A DNA stretch of 64,000 bases from JAQBVV01 sp965249205 (lineage in GTDB: Bacteria > Acidobacteriota > Vicinamibacteria > Vicinamibacterales > UBA2999): positions 1,426,001 to 1,490,000 of the forward strand of contig CBDFLL010000005.1 in NCBI GenBank assembly GCA_965249205.1. The letters are read 5' to 3'. The number at the start of each line of letters is the position of its first letter. Position 1 is the first letter of the stretch. The position numbers were made by a program, and so were the translations under genes. This document shows positions 25,339 to 34,135 of this stretch, one piece after another. A model generated the notes under the pieces. That model did no database searches. It had not been told where the DNA came from and worked only from the letters and a program-made list of their open reading frames with translations.

Positions 25339-26589
25339 ATGAGCGCAGCCGAACTTTCACTTTTTGCGCTCTTGGCCGTCATCATTGTCAGCCTCACATC
25401 CCGCATCAACATCGGTGTGCTTGCCATTGCCTTGGCGGCCGCCGTGGCCGTTTTGGCCGCCGGATGGACGCCGAACCAGGTCATGGCGGAGTTTCCCAAC
25501 GGGCTGTTCCTGACCCTGGTCGGAGTGACGCTGCTCTTCGGGATCGCGCAGAAGAACGGAACCCTGGAGGCGATCACGCAGCGCGTCGTCGGTCTTTGCG
25601 GTGGCTGGACGGCACTGCTTCCCCTCGCCTTTTTCATGCTGGCGGGGGTACTTTCGGCCGCCGGCCCAGGCGCCATAGCGGCCACCGCGCTGGTGGTGCC
25701 ACTTGCGATGGTTGCTGGCGTGCGCGCTGGAATTCCGGTGTTCTTGATCGCCCTTATGGTGGCGAATGGTGCCAATGCCGGCAATCTCTCCCCGGTCAGC
25801 GCCGTTGGAATCATTGTCCTAAGGCAGATGGAATTGACCGATCTTGCGGGCTATGAGGCCAATGTGTTCCTTGCCAACTTCGTCGCTCATACCGCCGTGG
25901 CGCTGGCTGCCTACGCTCTCTTCGGCGGGCTTCAGCTCCTGCGGGCCGGACGCACGGACCTGCCCGTCACCACGCCTGAGCCTTTCACGGGAATCCGTTG
26001 GTTCACGATACTTGTCCTCTCGATCTGGATCGTCGGTGTTGTGGTCTTCAAACTGAATCCCGGCGTCACCGCTTTTGGGGCTGCGGCGATCCTTGTCGTA
26101 GGCAAAGCCACCGATGATGGCTCTGCCATCGCGAGCGTACCCTGGGGGATCATTCTCATGGTCTCTGGGGTGAGCGTACTGATCGGTGTCATGGACGAGA
26201 TTGGCGGCCTGGATCGTTTTACCGAAATTCTGGCGAGCATCGCGACACCCGGGTCGGCCAACGGCGTGATGGCCTTCGTCACGGGAATCATTTCGACCTA
26301 CAGCTCGACGTCCGGCGTCGTCTATCCCGCCTTCCTGCCGACCGTTCCGGGCCTCATTGAGCAACTGGGCGGCGGAGACGCGCTGGAACTGGCGCTGAGT
26401 ATCAACGTGGGATCTGCCCTGGTGGATGTCTCGCCGCTATCGACCATCGGTGCCCTGTCTGTTGCCGCCTTGCCGCAGGGAACGGAAGACCCGGCGGTGC
26501 TGTTCCGCAAGATGCTGATTTGGGGATTCTCCATGTCGGTGGTGGGCGCTCTCTTCTGTCAGCTATTCATTGGCTTCTTCACATGGTGA
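25339..26589 (+). CDS. MatC-like / SLC13-type dicarboxylate permease
   Basis: A 416-residue polytopic membrane protein from MSAAELSLFALLAVIIVSLT. It has about 11-12 hydrophobic segments, including the MatC-type N-terminus (INIGVLAIALAAAVAVLAAG; FPNGLFLTLVGVTLLFGIAQ) and two conserved re-entrant-like Gly/Ser/Asn motifs (MVANGANAGNLSPVSAVG; SINVGSALVDVSPLSTIG). Relatives carry malonate or other dicarboxylates with Na+ or H+. The frame is open to an ATG at 25207, but the 25339 ATG gives the family's N-terminus. It sits inside the accessory block between DR2 and the mutT stub, with no metabolic partner nearby. The substrate is unproven. Confidence 0.75.
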   Translation: MSAAELSLFALLAVIIVSLTSRINIGVLAIALAAAVAVLAAGWTPNQVMAEFPNGLFLTLVGVTLLFGIAQKNGTLEAITQRVVGLCGGWTALLPLAFFMLAGVLSAAGPGAIAATALVVPLAMVAGVRAGIPVFLIALMVANGANAGNLSPVSAVGIIVLRQMELTDLAGYEANVFLANFVAHTAVALAAYALFGGLQLLRAGRTDLPVTTPEPFTGIRWFTILVLSIWIVGVVVFKLNPGVTAFGAAAILVVGKATDDGSAIASVPWGIILMVSGVSVLIGVMDEIGGLDRFTEILASIATPGSANGVMAFVTGIISTYSSTSGVVYPAFLPTVPGLIEQLGGGDALELALSINVGSALVDVSPLSTIGALSVAALPQGTEDPAVLFRKMLIWGFSMSVVGALFCQLFIGFFTW

Positions 26590-26687
26590 GGAGGAGCGCC
26601 GGAATATCTTCTATCGACCATTTTTGGGCGGTCTTAATGGCCGCTTCAATGGCCGCTTTGTTGGCCGTTCAGATCCAGTGGCTGATT

Positions 26688-26748
26688 GGGATTTCCACCG
26701 GCCGACACGGAGCTGGTCGACAGGCTCACGTCATGGGACGGTCGCTGA
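26688..26748 (+). pseudogene. mutT 3' stub (copy A)
   Basis: Encodes PPADTELVDRLTSWDGR and a stop, matching the end of mutT at 24574-24633 (PPADAELIDMLTSSDGR). Homology starts abruptly at about 26688 and runs on without break into the ygfZ 3' end. With mutY copy A at 9286 it marks the two outer halves of an interrupted mutY-mutT locus. Confidence 0.85.
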
Positions 26749-27724
26749 CTACGGCGGCCGCGCGACCCGACGGCGTCTCCACTTCCAGTCGCGTTCCTAC
26801 GGCAACAAAGTCGCGGTGCAAGTACCCAAGCGCGATCGGTCCCAGCCGCGGCGAACTTGCAACGCTCGTGACGCTACCGACATCCCGCGCCTCCGAAAAG
26901 ACTCTGGCTCCGCTGGCCGGCATGTCGTCCGCCTGGTCGCCCCGGAACCGCAACCCCACAAGTCTCTTGGCGACCCGCCCATGCCCGCGGTGAAGAACAC
27001 GGATGATGACTTCCTGCCCCACGTAGCAGCCCTTGCTCATCGAGATCGCGCGATCCTCGATCCCCGCTTCGAGCGGTATCGTCTCGTCGGTCATATCCGC
27101 CCCGAACAGCGGATAACCCGCTTCGACCCGCGCCGCTTCGATCGCTGCGGGCTCGGCCACGGCGGCACCCCCTTCAATGAGCGCGCGTTGAAGATCAGCG
27201 CCGTGCGCCGGGTCGGCGTAGACGACGAATCCGGGAACGCCGAGCTGAGAGACACGGCCGACCACGACGGGGGCACCGCCGAATTCAGCCCTGGCGTTGC
27301 GATACTCGGGCCACGACGCCAGGCCAGAAATGCCGGTCAGGACGTCCTCGATGGCCGACGCCGCGGCCGGACCGTGAAGCCACACAGCCGCCAACGTCTC
27401 CGACAGGTCCGCAATCTGCACGTCCTCGCTGAACAGAAACTGATCCAGGCGCTGCAGGGTGGCCGACAGAAGATCGGCGGGCACGTCCAGCAACATCATG
27501 TCGCCGGACTCGAAGATGTGCATGTCGGTGACCATCCGCCCCTGGGGCGTCAGCCATGCCGCGTAGCAGCCCGTTCCTGGTGCTAGCGCCTGAATGTCGT
27601 TGGTCAACAGGCCGTGCAGGTAGGTAGCTCGGTCCTTGCCGGTGAGGCCTATGGCCTTTCGCTTCGAAATCGCGCCAATGGCGGCGTGTTCCTTGAGAGC
27701 CCGGTAGTGTTCAGGAGTAGTCAT
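26726..27724 (-). CDS. ygfZ: YgfZ/GcvT-domain folate-binding protein
   Basis: A 332-residue tetrahydrofolate-binding protein (YgfZ/IBA57 type) used in assembly or repair of certain 4Fe-4S enzymes such as MiaB. The signature K-G-C-Y-x-G-Q-E is present as MSKGCYVGQEVIIRVLHRGH around residue 230, and the N-terminal part has the GcvT-like LTGKDRATYLHGLLTNDIQ. ATG at 27722-27724 is chosen; an in-frame ATG five codons upstream is possible. The 3' end overlaps the mutT stub convergently by 23 bases, and the same overlap is preserved in the inner copy. The gene is intact. Confidence 0.9.
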   Translation of the reverse strand: MTTPEHYRALKEHAAIGAISKRKAIGLTGKDRATYLHGLLTNDIQALAPGTGCYAAWLTPQGRMVTDMHIFESGDMMLLDVPADLLSATLQRLDQFLFSEDVQIADLSETLAAVWLHGPAAASAIEDVLTGISGLASWPEYRNARAEFGGAPVVVGRVSQLGVPGFVVYADPAHGADLQRALIEGGAAVAEPAAIEAARVEAGYPLFGADMTDETIPLEAGIEDRAISMSKGCYVGQEVIIRVLHRGHGRVAKRLVGLRFRGDQADDMPASGARVFSEARDVGSVTSVASSPRLGPIALGYLHRDFVAVGTRLEVETPSGRAAAVVSDRPMT

Positions 27725-27755
27725 AAGGACTCGGAACACTGATACGATTCGAGCA

Positions 27756-29402
27756 GTGTCTGTTCGCTATTGTATCTGTGCCGCGCTCCTGGCCCTGGCT
27801 CCTTCCGCCGCGGGCGGCCAGGAACCAGCCCCCGCCTCACACGGCTACACAATCTTCGCGGGTGGCAATGTGGTTGGCCGCGAGGAGCTGACGGTCCGAC
27901 GAACCGCCGACGGCACGACCATTTCGGCCAGCGGACGAATATCCGGTTCGCTCGACATTGTGATCAACCGCGCCGAGGTGCGGTATCGACCAGACTGGAC
28001 ACCTGAAGCATTCGAGATTGAGGCCACGGTAAACGGCGGCAACACGGCGCTGTACACGACATTCGACGGCGAGACCGCGTTCACCCAGGGCGTCGACGGC
28101 GGAGAGCGGATCGAGCAGACCGACGTCGTGCCGGCGCGGTCGCTAGTCCTTCCCAATGTGTTCTTCGGCGCGTACGAGGCGCTGGCGCGGCAGCTGGCCG
28201 GCGCGGTGGAGGGGCAGGAGTTCTCCGTCTTCCTCGGTAAAGGTACCCTCGGAGCGCTGCAACTCACCGACTCGGGAACCGAGCGCGTTCAGATCGGAAC
28301 CTCTTCGTTCGGTGTTCGGCGCTACTCGCTGTCGTACACGAACCCGCGAGGCACAAGCGTCGTCCACCTCTACGCCGACGACGACGGCTCTCTGCTGCGC
28401 GTCAACATTCCCGACATGAGTCTTGACTTCATGCGGGAGGATCTGGCGTCGTCAACGTCGCGTGCCTTGGTGTACTCGAACCCGGGGGATGAGGCCATCA
28501 CGATGCCGGCTGCCGGTTTCAACCTCGGCGTGACGCTGACTCGGCCGGCAGCCGGCACCGGGCGAATGCCGGCTGTGATCCTGCTCGGCGGCGTAGCTGC
28601 TGACGATCGCGACGGCATCGTGGCCGACGTGCCGATTCTGGGTCAGCTTGCGGGCGCGTTGGCCGAGGCCGGGATCGTCGCTGTTCGATACGACAAGCGC
28701 GGCAGCGGACAAAGCGGTGGCCGCGCCGAATCGGCGACCCTCGGCGATCACGCGGCAGATGCCAGGGAGGTAATCCGCTGGCTCTCCGATCAGTCCGACA
28801 TCGATCGTGATCGCATCGCTGTGCTGGGGCACAACGAAGGCGCGTGGACAGCACTGCTTGTGGCATCGCGCGAAAGGCGCATCGCGGGGGTCGTGACCAT
28901 CGCTTCGCCTGCAATCACGGGTGCCGACCGCGTGCTCGAACAGCAGCATCAGGCGCTGGCCAAACTCGATACGTCGCCCACGAGCCTTGTCGCCAAGATC
29001 GAATTGCAGACCAGAATCAATGAAGCGGCGATGACTGGGCGCGGATGGGAAGACATCCCGGCGGATATACGCAGGCAGGCGGACACGCCCTGGTTCGAGA
29101 GTTTTCTGAAATTCGACCCGGCAGAGGTCGTCAGGGACGTCCGCAGGCCGGTGCTACTTGTACACGGCGAGCTCGACACCGAGGTGCCTGTCGCACACGC
29201 TGAGCGCCTCGCTGAGTTCGCAAGGGACGGTCGTCCGACCTCGGTCGCCGTTGTCAGAATTCCCGGTGTCAATCACCTCCTGCTACCCGCCGTCACGGGT
29301 GACGCAGATGAATACGCGTCGTTGGACGACCGTGATGTAAGCGTGGTCGCGAAGACGGCCATCACCGAGTGGTTGGCGGAAACCTTCTCAGCCGTCCGGT
29401 GA
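27756..29402 (+). CDS. Secreted alpha/beta hydrolase-fold protein with Asn in the nucleophile position
   Basis: A 548-residue protein with a signal peptide (VRYCICAALLALAPSAAGGQ; start GTG 27756). An all-beta N-terminal domain (about residues 25-240) is followed by an alpha/beta hydrolase domain: oxyanion-side motif YDKRGSGQSGGRAES, nucleophile elbow AVLGHNEGAWTALLVASRE, acid region VLLVHGELDTEVP, His region IPGVNHLLLPAV. The elbow reads G-H-N-E-G where relatives have G-H-S-E-G, so the catalytic Ser appears replaced by Asn (codon AAC, one base from AGC). Either it is not a classical hydrolase or the gene carries an inactivating change. It runs into panB 25 bases downstream. Confidence 0.75.
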   Translation: MSVRYCICAALLALAPSAAGGQEPAPASHGYTIFAGGNVVGREELTVRRTADGTTISASGRISGSLDIVINRAEVRYRPDWTPEAFEIEATVNGGNTALYTTFDGETAFTQGVDGGERIEQTDVVPARSLVLPNVFFGAYEALARQLAGAVEGQEFSVFLGKGTLGALQLTDSGTERVQIGTSSFGVRRYSLSYTNPRGTSVVHLYADDDGSLLRVNIPDMSLDFMREDLASSTSRALVYSNPGDEAITMPAAGFNLGVTLTRPAAGTGRMPAVILLGGVAADDRDGIVADVPILGQLAGALAEAGIVAVRYDKRGSGQSGGRAESATLGDHAADAREVIRWLSDQSDIDRDRIAVLGHNEGAWTALLVASRERRIAGVVTIASPAITGADRVLEQQHQALAKLDTSPTSLVAKIELQTRINEAAMTGRGWEDIPADIRRQADTPWFESFLKFDPAEVVRDVRRPVLLVHGELDTEVPVAHAERLAEFARDGRPTSVAVVRIPGVNHLLLPAVTGDADEYASLDDRDVSVVAKTAITEWLAETFSAVR

Positions 29403-29427
29403 GCAGGGCGCTACCTCGAACACAGGA

Positions 29428-30279
29428 ATGTCGATGCAAGCTAAGCCGGTCCGAACAACTGACCTGAAGGAGCGTAAGCGCCGAGGCGAGAAGATCGCCG
29501 TACTGACGGCGTACGACGCGTTGATGGCCCGGCTGCTGGATCGAGCCGGAATTGATGTGCTGCTGGTTGGTGATTCGCTGGGCATGGTCGTGCTGGGCTA
29601 TGACACCACGGTGCCGGTCACGCTGGACGACATGCTGCACCATACACGAGCCGTGACGCGGGGTACCCAGCGGGCGCTTGTCGTCGCTGACATGCCGTTC
29701 CTCAGCTATCAGGTCAGTCCGTCCGAGGCGGTCACCAACGCGGGCCGGCTGATGAAGGAAGGGGGAGCCGCCTCGGTGAAACTGGAGGGCGGGCGCGCCG
29801 TCATCGACGTCGTGAAGCGGCTCGTAGACGTGGGTATCCCTGTGATGGGACACCTCGGTCTGCTGCCGCAGTCGGTCCACCAGGTGGGCGGATTTCAGAG
29901 GCAGGCCACTCAACCCGAACAGGCCGAGACGCTGCTCGCCGATGCCGCCGCGCTCGAAGCAGCCGGCGCGTTCGCGATCGTGCTCGAATCTATTCCCTCC
30001 GAGGTCGCCAAGGCCGCGACCGCGCATGTGACCGTCCCGACGATTGGTATTGGGGCGGGACCGTATTGCGACGGTCAGGTCCTCGTCTGCTCTGACATGT
30101 TGGGGCTCTTCGACGAGTTCGTGCCACCGTTTGTCAAACAGTACGCCCAGCTCGCCGACACGATTCTCACCGCAGGCAAGGCTTACGCCGAGGACGTGCG
30201 CGCGGGGGCATTTCCGCAGGCCAGTCCACAAGCCACTCCAAACAGCACTCCACCAGCCGCGGGCACACGCACGACGTGA
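29428..30279 (+). CDS. panB: 3-methyl-2-oxobutanoate hydroxymethyltransferase PanB
   Basis: A 283-residue TIM-barrel enzyme forming ketopantoate from 2-oxoisovalerate and methylene-THF, the first step of pantothenate synthesis. Conserved stretches are KIAVLTAYDALMARLLDRAG, DVLLVGDSLGMVVLGYDTT (metal-binding Asp), GIPVMGHLGLLPQSVHQVGG and TIGIGAGPYCDGQVLV. The Pro/Ser-rich tail (about 20 residues) is an extension. A second ATG at 29434 has AGGA 7 bases upstream and could be the true start. The stop overlaps the panC GTG by 4 bases. Confidence 0.96.
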   Translation: MSMQAKPVRTTDLKERKRRGEKIAVLTAYDALMARLLDRAGIDVLLVGDSLGMVVLGYDTTVPVTLDDMLHHTRAVTRGTQRALVVADMPFLSYQVSPSEAVTNAGRLMKEGGAASVKLEGGRAVIDVVKRLVDVGIPVMGHLGLLPQSVHQVGGFQRQATQPEQAETLLADAAALEAAGAFAIVLESIPSEVAKAATAHVTVPTIGIGAGPYCDGQVLVCSDMLGLFDEFVPPFVKQYAQLADTILTAGKAYAEDVRAGAFPQASPQATPNSTPPAAGTRTT

Positions 30280-31133
30280 CAACGACGCCGCAGGTGTTCA
30301 CATCGATCGCGCCGTTTCGCGACCGAATGGCTGAGGCTCGCCGCGCCGGCCTGGAGGTTGGACTCGTGCCAACCATGGGGGCGCTGCACGCTGGGCATGT
30401 GCGCCTGGTCGAGCAGGCGCGACGCGAGTGCGGATGTGTCGTTGTCAGCATCTTCGTCAACCCGTTGCAGTTCGATCGCACAGACGACCTCGACCGCTAT
30501 CCACGTGTCCTCCGGGCCGACCTTGATGTCTGTGCCGCGTCCGGCGTGCATGTCGTCTTCGCACCTGCCGCAGAGGAGATGTATCCGGCAGCGCCGGAGT
30601 GTGCGGTGGAGGTGGGACACGTTGCCGATCACCTCTGCGGCCGGTATCGCCCCGGCCACTTTCGAGGTGTGGCCACGGTCGTGTTGAAGCTCTTTCAGAT
30701 CGTGCAACCCGACCGCGCCTATTTCGGCGAAAAGGATGCGCAGCAGCTGGCGGTGATTCGCCACCTCGTGCAGGACTTCAACGTACCCGTGCGGGTTCAC
30801 GGTGTCCCCACGGTGCGCGAAGCCGACGGTGTGGCGCTCAGCTCGCGCAACCAGCAACTGTCTCCAGCGGAGCGGGTGCTGGCAAGGTCCTTGTACCTGG
30901 CCCTCTGTGAGGCAGAGCAGCAGATTTCGGCCGGCGAGCGTGATCCGGGGCGCGTTGCGGCGGCTGCGGGTTTGCGCTTGCCTCACGACGACCGCCTGCG
31001 ACTCGAGTACCTGGAGGTCGTCGACCCGGAACACATCCAGCCTGTCGAGCGCATCGAAGGTCCAGTACTGGTGGCCGGCGCGCTCTGGGTCGGGTCGACG
31101 AGACTGATCGACAACCTGTTGTGCAGCCCGTAG
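30276..31133 (+). CDS. panC: Pantothenate synthetase PanC
   Basis: A 285-residue enzyme condensing pantoate with beta-alanine through pantoyl adenylate. It has the HIGH-like GLVPTMGALHAGHVRLVEQA, VVVSIFVNPLQF, YFGEKDAQQLAVIRHLVQD and the KMSKS-like GVALSSRNQQLSPAER. It begins at a GTG embedded in the panB stop (GTGA), so the two are translationally coupled. Length is normal. Confidence 0.96.
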   Translation: MTTTPQVFTSIAPFRDRMAEARRAGLEVGLVPTMGALHAGHVRLVEQARRECGCVVVSIFVNPLQFDRTDDLDRYPRVLRADLDVCAASGVHVVFAPAAEEMYPAAPECAVEVGHVADHLCGRYRPGHFRGVATVVLKLFQIVQPDRAYFGEKDAQQLAVIRHLVQDFNVPVRVHGVPTVREADGVALSSRNQQLSPAERVLARSLYLALCEAEQQISAGERDPGRVAAAAGLRLPHDDRLRLEYLEVVDPEHIQPVERIEGPVLVAGALWVGSTRLIDNLLCSP

Positions 31134-31205
31134 GCCGCACCTCCAGTTGCGGCCGTTCCTTGAACCTGAAAGTATCTACAAACCTTCTTAATCTGACGGA
31201 GTGAG

Positions 31206-32270
31206 ATGCAGACTTATCGCATTGCTGTGATCGCCGGTGACGGCATCGGACAGGAAGTAATCCCCGCCGGCACCGCCGTCCTGAACATCGTCGCTGAACG
31301 GCACGGCCTTCACTGCGAGTTCACTGAGTTCCCGTGGGGATGTGATTTTTACCTCCGCAGCGGGCGCATGCTGGATCCTGACGGGCTCGAGCAGGTGCGC
31401 GCGTTTGACGCCATCTACTTCGGCGCCATCGGCGATCCGCGCGTCGCCGATCACATTTCGGCCCGAGAACTGATCCTTCCACTCCGTCTGGCATGCGGGC
31501 AATACGTGAACCTGAGACCGATGCGGTTGCTCCCAGGTATCGACTCGCCGCTCAAGGGAAGAACGGCGGCGGACATCGACATGGTGTGTGTGCGCGAGAA
31601 TTCCGAGGGCGAGTATTGCGGCATCGGCGGTCGCCTGCACGCCGGGACGCCGGACGAGCTCGCGCAGCAAACCGGCATATTCACGCGGAAAGGCATCGAG
31701 CGCATCGCAAGATACGCCTTCGACGTGGCGCGATCGCGTCCTCGAAAGCTGCTGGCCAGCGCCACGAAATCGAATGCCCTACAACACGCCATGGTGTTCT
31801 GGGATGAAGTGGTGGCGGATGTGGCTCGGGACTATCCGGACGTGACATTCGGGAAGTACCACGTTGATGCGCTCGCGGCCCGCATGATTACGCATCCCGA
31901 CACGCTCGACGTGATCGTCGCGTCCAACATGTTCGGTGACATCCTCACCGACATCGGGTCCGCGATCTCCGGGAGCCTGGGCGTGGGTCCTGGCGGCAAC
32001 ATCAACCCGGATCGAACCGCGCCATCGATGTTCGAGCCAATTCATGGCTCGGCGCCCGACATCGCCGGGAAGGGCATCGCCAACCCGATCGCCACGATCT
32101 GGGCCGGTGCCATGATGCTCGACCACCTGGGGGAACACGCTGCCCACGACAGCATCCTCGGCGCGATCGAGCGTGTCATCGGCGATGGACGCGTGAAGAC
32201 TCCAGACCTCGGCGGCAAGTCGACGACAGCCGATATGACGAAGGCCGTGACCGCGGCGTTGACGGTCTGA
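31206..32270 (+). CDS. Tartrate/D-malate dehydrogenase-like oxidative decarboxylase
   Basis: A 354-residue member of the isocitrate/isopropylmalate dehydrogenase family. It shows the N-terminal AVIAGDGIGQEVIPAG, the substrate Arg/Tyr region CGQYVNLRPMRLLPGIDSPL, VCVRENSEGEYCGIGG, the Mg-binding Asps around SNMFGDILTDIGSAISGSLG and FEPIHGSAPDIAGKGIANP. The DHISARELILPLR and LRPMRLLPG stretches are closer to tartrate/D-malate dehydrogenases (TtuC/DmlA) than to LeuB, and there is no leucine operon nearby. GGAG lies 5 bases before the ATG. The substrate is assigned by similarity of these stretches only. Confidence 0.8.
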   Translation: MQTYRIAVIAGDGIGQEVIPAGTAVLNIVAERHGLHCEFTEFPWGCDFYLRSGRMLDPDGLEQVRAFDAIYFGAIGDPRVADHISARELILPLRLACGQYVNLRPMRLLPGIDSPLKGRTAADIDMVCVRENSEGEYCGIGGRLHAGTPDELAQQTGIFTRKGIERIARYAFDVARSRPRKLLASATKSNALQHAMVFWDEVVADVARDYPDVTFGKYHVDALAARMITHPDTLDVIVASNMFGDILTDIGSAISGSLGVGPGGNINPDRTAPSMFEPIHGSAPDIAGKGIANPIATIWAGAMMLDHLGEHAAHDSILGAIERVIGDGRVKTPDLGGKSTTADMTKAVTAALTV

Positions 32271-32287
32271 GGAACCGGCTTCTTGAC

Positions 32288-33058
32288 CTACTCGTTCTCG
32301 CGGGCGAAGTCGGTCAAGGGAGCCAATCCTGTCGTGTAACCCGAGTGCGACGGCACGATGGCTGTGACGCTGGCGCGGTCGGCAATCAGTCTCTGCTCCA
32401 GGCGTACCAGCGACGCTCGGTTCTCCGCCTGGCTGTCGCTGAAGATCCACGGTGACCCCTGCAGGCTGCCATTGGTCGTTACGTCCGCCGAGTCGCCGAC
32501 GAACAGCACCCCGTCGGCCAGAAACGCGGCGCTGCCGGCCGTGTGTCCCGGGACTGCGTAGACGCGGATCTGCGTGCCCCCGAATGTCACCACGGCACCG
32601 TCGCGCAACGCGCTTGCCACGTTGATACCGGTCGGACTGACCGGAAACAGGCGCGTGACCGGCCCGCGGGATCCCTCGCGGCCCTCGACCAGCGGCACCT
32701 CTGCCCCAAGTGCCATGACCTGCGCCTGGGGAAACTGCGCAATCGCGGCGGTGTGATCTGGATGCCCGTGTGTCAACAGAATGGCAACAACCGCGTCTGG
32801 ACCCAGCCCGAGCCCAGCCATCTCTCCGAGGATGGCCTCGCCCGCGTCGTCCCCGCCGGCATCGATGAGCACCACTCGCTGGTCGCGCGTTGGGATTATT
32901 CCCACGCTCGAGGGGCCGGCGGCGACCACACGGATCCGATCGAACTCCTGACGGTCGAGAGTCCCCCGCCGTCCGAGAAACGTCACAGCCAGCAACCAGG
33001 CAACGCCAGCCACCAGAACAAGCACCAACACACCGAGCCTCTTGAACATGCGTTTCAT
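32288..33058 (-). CDS. Metallo-beta-lactamase-fold hydrolase, membrane-anchored
   Basis: A 256-residue protein. The N-terminus (RLGVLVLVLVAGVAWLLAVT) is a membrane anchor or signal. The MBL metal site is seen in LLTHGHPDHTAAI (HxHxDH), VPGHTAGSAAFL (His), FVGDSADV (Asp) and IVPSHSG (His). The ATG at 33056-33058 is supported by GGAGG 5 bases upstream, rather than the one at 33076. It is convergent with the dehydrogenase gene. No specific substrate can be named. Confidence 0.85.
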   Translation of the reverse strand: MKRMFKRLGVLVLVLVAGVAWLLAVTFLGRRGTLDRQEFDRIRVVAAGPSSVGIIPTRDQRVVLIDAGGDDAGEAILGEMAGLGLGPDAVVAILLTHGHPDHTAAIAQFPQAQVMALGAEVPLVEGREGSRGPVTRLFPVSPTGINVASALRDGAVVTFGGTQIRVYAVPGHTAGSAAFLADGVLFVGDSADVTTNGSLQGSPWIFSDSQAENRASLVRLEQRLIADRASVTAIVPSHSGYTTGLAPLTDFARENE

Positions 33059-33232
33059 GAGACCTCCATCGCGCATGCGGCACGATGCAACAATTTAACC
33101 TCAATTCTCGCGAAACTGGCGTGCCCGGCGAGGGAGAATACTGACCCTGATGCATTCGTCCATCCCGAACCAGGCGAAGCGGGCGCTGCCCGCAGGTACG
33201 CGCCGTGCGGAACGACGCACCGAGAGGCGCGC

Positions 33233-34135
33233 GTGACGCGACTCACGGCGACTATCGCCGGGATGACCGACCAGGGGAGAGTGCGCACAAACAACGAGGA
33301 TTCTCTTTGGGTGGACCCGGCGAAAGGACTCATTGTCGTCGCCGATGGAATGGGAGGTCACCGCTCTGGCGAAAAAGCCAGCACCATCGCCGTCAGCAGC
33401 ATCCGCGAGAACTTCGATCGGTTGTCTGCATCGCGATCGGCTGGCGAGCTCACCGCGGAACGATTCTCCGCCGAGACCAATCGTCTGGCCTATTGCGTGA
33501 AGATCGCCAACCAGGCGATCTTCGAAGCCGCCAGCCGGAACCCTGAATACCGGGGTATGGGCACCACCTGCACAGCGGCGGTAATCCGGAACGGCCGGCT
33601 GGGTTTTGCCCATGTCGGGGACAGCCGCTGCTATCTTGTGCGAAGAGGCGTGATGACCCAGTTGACCGAGGACCATTCCCTTGCGATGGATCAGGCCCGG
33701 CGGGGCGCGCTTGCTCCGGAGGAGGCCGCAACGGTCAACCAGAACATCCTGACGCGAGCCCTGGGAACCGAAGCCGCCGTCGAGGTTGACATCGATGAGC
33801 ACCCCCTCCTGGCCGGCGACTGCCTGGTGCTGTGCTCCGATGGCCTGGACAAGGAAGTGAGCGAGGAGGACTTCCTCGATGCCGTCCTCGCGACCGACGA
33901 CCCTGAACAACTCGTGCGGCGCTTGATCGATCAGGCTAATGCTGCTGGCGGACGCGACAACATCACGATTGCCGCCGTACGGCTCGACACGACCAGTCTA
34001 CTTGCCAGCCTCATGCGGGTCTTGAGACTATTCAGCCCAAAGCGATCGGCGCACAGCGTTCGAATGGTGAAAACGAGCCCGAAGGAACCCGAACCCGCCA
34101 GTTGGGGTCCAGTGGAGATTGTCCGCGATGCCTAA
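33233..34135 (+). CDS. PP2C-family Ser/Thr protein phosphatase (Stp/PrpC type)
   Basis: A 300-residue metal-dependent phosphatase. Motifs in order are MTDQGRVRTNNEDSLW, VVADGMGGHRSGEKAS (metal Asp), GMGTTCTAAVI, AHVGDSRCYLVR, LVLCSDGLDKEVSEEDF and GGRDNITIAAVRLD. A 45-residue Ser/Lys/Pro-rich tail follows the catalytic core. Start is the GTG at 33233 (GAGAGG just upstream); the frame is open far upstream without family character. Its stop overlaps the start of an FHA protein gene, so it probably acts in phospho-Ser/Thr signalling with that partner and with a kinase encoded elsewhere. Confidence 0.92.
   Translation: MTRLTATIAGMTDQGRVRTNNEDSLWVDPAKGLIVVADGMGGHRSGEKASTIAVSSIRENFDRLSASRSAGELTAERFSAETNRLAYCVKIANQAIFEAASRNPEYRGMGTTCTAAVIRNGRLGFAHVGDSRCYLVRRGVMTQLTEDHSLAMDQARRGALAPEEAATVNQNILTRALGTEAAVEVDIDEHPLLAGDCLVLCSDGLDKEVSEEDFLDAVLATDDPEQLVRRLIDQANAAGGRDNITIAAVRLDTTSLLASLMRVLRLFSPKRSAHSVRMVKTSPKEPEPASWGPVEIVRDA

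Noticed and set aside
31779..33155. 458-codon minus-strand frame over the dehydrogenase and MBL genes
   Set aside because: Spans two recognisable genes and has no family features; a shadow frame.
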